In this document: in pieces, positions 63,234 through 64,000 of the stretch
Numbering within the stretch: position 1 is the first letter of the stretch
How the letters are laid out: every line of letters begins with the position of its first letter
Assembly (NCBI GenBank): GCA_964475835.1
Contig: CAYYYL010000001.1
Coordinates: 1-64,000, forward strand
Source of the DNA: JABDCI01 sp964475835
GTDB taxonomy: Bacteria; Verrucomicrobiota; Verrucomicrobiia; JABWAM01
DNA length: 64,000 nt
Direction of reading: 5' to 3'
Made by a program: the position numbers and the translations under genes
The notes under the pieces: generated by a model
What the model was told of the DNA's origin: nothing
Database searches by the model: none
The model's input: the letters and a program-made list of their open reading frames with translations, nothing else

Positions 63234-64000
63234 AGGGAGACAGGAGACAGAAGACAGGAGACAGAAGGCGCGCCCGACCGTCGGGTCCTGCCTCGCGGCG
63301 AAACGAGAATGTTCAAAGGGCAGGGACGGACCGCTGGGTCGTCCGTCATCTTTTCTCTGGAATTCTTTTTTGGTTTTTGACCACCACATGCGTCTTTGCG
63401 CAGGAGACGCCGCATTTGAAAATTCCCAGCGTTGGCGCGTACACGGGCGCGTACATGGATTGGGGGGATACGGAGGACGATGTTCATTACGAAAAAATCA
63501 CGGCATTTGAAAAGCTTGCGGGAAAGCATCAGGCGATCGTCGCGTTCTCAAGTTACTGGGGAAAAAAGAGTTTTCCTCGGGAAGCTGTCGACGATGTGCT
63601 TCGATACGGGGCGGTGCCTCTGATCTATTGGTCCCCATGGGGTCCCCCCTATGAGCAGAATGAACCGCAGCCGGACTATTCCCTGGAGGCTGTTTTGGAA
63701 GGGCGGTTTGACGACTACATCCGGATGTGGGCCCGTGAAGCGGCCACCGTGCATGCACCGATTCTTGTCTCCTGGGGATTGGAAATGAATGGCAATTGGT
63801 TTCCGTGGAGCGGGCCTTGCCAGGGGGCGCAGAAGAAGACCTATGGGGATCCCCGAAAGGAGGACGGTCCCGAGAAATATGTGCAGGCCTTTCGCTACGT
63901 CGTGGGACTTGTCCGTGGAGAGAAGGCGTTAAACGTGGAATGGGTTTTTCACGCCAACAACTATTCCTTTCCCGACGCACCCTGGAATTCCATGAAGCAT
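63230..64000 (+). CDS. GH26-like glycoside hydrolase, 3' end outside window
   Basis: The gene starts with ATG at 63230, overlapping the stop of the synthase gene (ATGA), and runs off the right edge after 257 residues. The first 37 residues are basic and partly encoded by a heptamer repeat (KGDRRQKTGDRRR); a hydrophobic segment ending in TTTCVFAQ is the signal or anchor. The body shows VSWGLEMNGNWFPWSG, the acid/base glutamate region of GH26 (endo-mannanase-type), and VEWVFHANNYSFPD. It may trim the polymer made by the upstream synthase. Without the C-terminal half the nucleophile cannot be checked. Confidence 0.8.
   Translation, partial: MKGDRRQKTGDRRRARPSGPASRRNENVQRAGTDRWVVRHLFSGILFWFLTTTCVFAQETPHLKIPSVGAYTGAYMDWGDTEDDVHYEKITAFEKLAGKHQAIVAFSSYWGKKSFPREAVDDVLRYGAVPLIYWSPWGPPYEQNEPQPDYSLEAVLEGRFDDYIRMWAREAATVHAPILVSWGLEMNGNWFPWSGPCQGAQKKTYGDPRKEDGPEKYVQAFRYVVGLVRGEKALNVEWVFHANNYSFPDAPWNSMKH
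63236..63270. repeat. Heptamer tract (GGAGACA-type) inside the start of the GH26-like gene
   Basis: Five heptamers follow each other: GGAGACA, GGAGACA, GAAGACA, GGAGACA, GAAGGCG. On the other strand the unit is TGTCTCC/TGTCTTC, the same family as the tract before mnmE at 26961. Here the tract lies within the coding frame, two codons after the start, so loss or gain of one unit (seven bases) would shift the reading frame. Confidence 0.8.

Overview
The window looks like a bacterial chromosome segment of moderately high GC. Its best taxonomic clue is a set of four type IV-pilin-like proteins ending in an H-X9-DG motif, a protein type concentrated in the PVC bacteria (Verrucomicrobiota, Lentisphaerota, Planctomycetota). 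A Gram-negative envelope is shown by two family-9 (heptosyltransferase-type) glycosyltransferases, a predicted outer-membrane beta-barrel and secreted multiheme cytochromes. I favour a verrucomicrobial or related lineage, but nothing here fixes the genus.

Positions 1-14651 hold a surface-polysaccharide locus: glycosyltransferases of families 2, 4 and probably 39, a DegT-type sugar aminotransferase next to a PglD/NeuD-like acyltransferase, two methyltransferases, an MBOAT/SGNH acetylation pair, a YfhO-like membrane protein and a Wzx-type flippase. Then come a split phosphotransacetylase (catalytic gene plus separate BioD/DRTGG gene), dnaN beside an AT-rich gene-free stretch of about 720 bp with DnaA-box-like sequences (a candidate replication origin), and an amino-sugar salvage operon made of a kinase-MurQ fusion, a PIG-L deacetylase and NagB. 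A fused homocysteine methyltransferase/MTHF reductase, cysS, mnmE and a polar amino-acid ABC transporter follow.

The most striking part is 31332-41771. One divergon encodes a membrane cytochrome b with two H-x13-H pairs, a Sel1/ankyrin exported protein, a membrane-anchored Fe-S/FAD/NAD(P) oxidoreductase, an outer-membrane-type barrel protein, a 21-heme cytochrome and a cytochrome with 27 CXXCH sites plus one CX3CH, built from 279-bp DNA repeats. Together these could carry electrons from cytoplasmic NAD(P)H across both membranes. I propose it as a candidate extracellular electron-transfer conduit.

Next is a nitrogen-assimilation cluster (amtB, two P-II genes, glnA) with a near-perfect sigma-54 promoter upstream of amtB and a clear terminator after glnA. 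After FHA and Lrp-type genes and mnmG, the region 49568-57726 carries four H-X9-DG prepilins (one frameshifted at a run of eight G), another family-9 glycosyltransferase and an ECF sigma/anti-sigma pair. The right end (57825-64000) has a phosphohexomutase, a 1126-residue GH18-CE4-GT2 fusion likely to make and trim an amino-sugar polymer, and the start of a GH26-like hydrolase.

Intergenic DNA carries short heptanucleotide tandem repeats just upstream of or within gene starts (four places) and two long perfect inverted repeats, which point to mobile or slippage-prone small elements.
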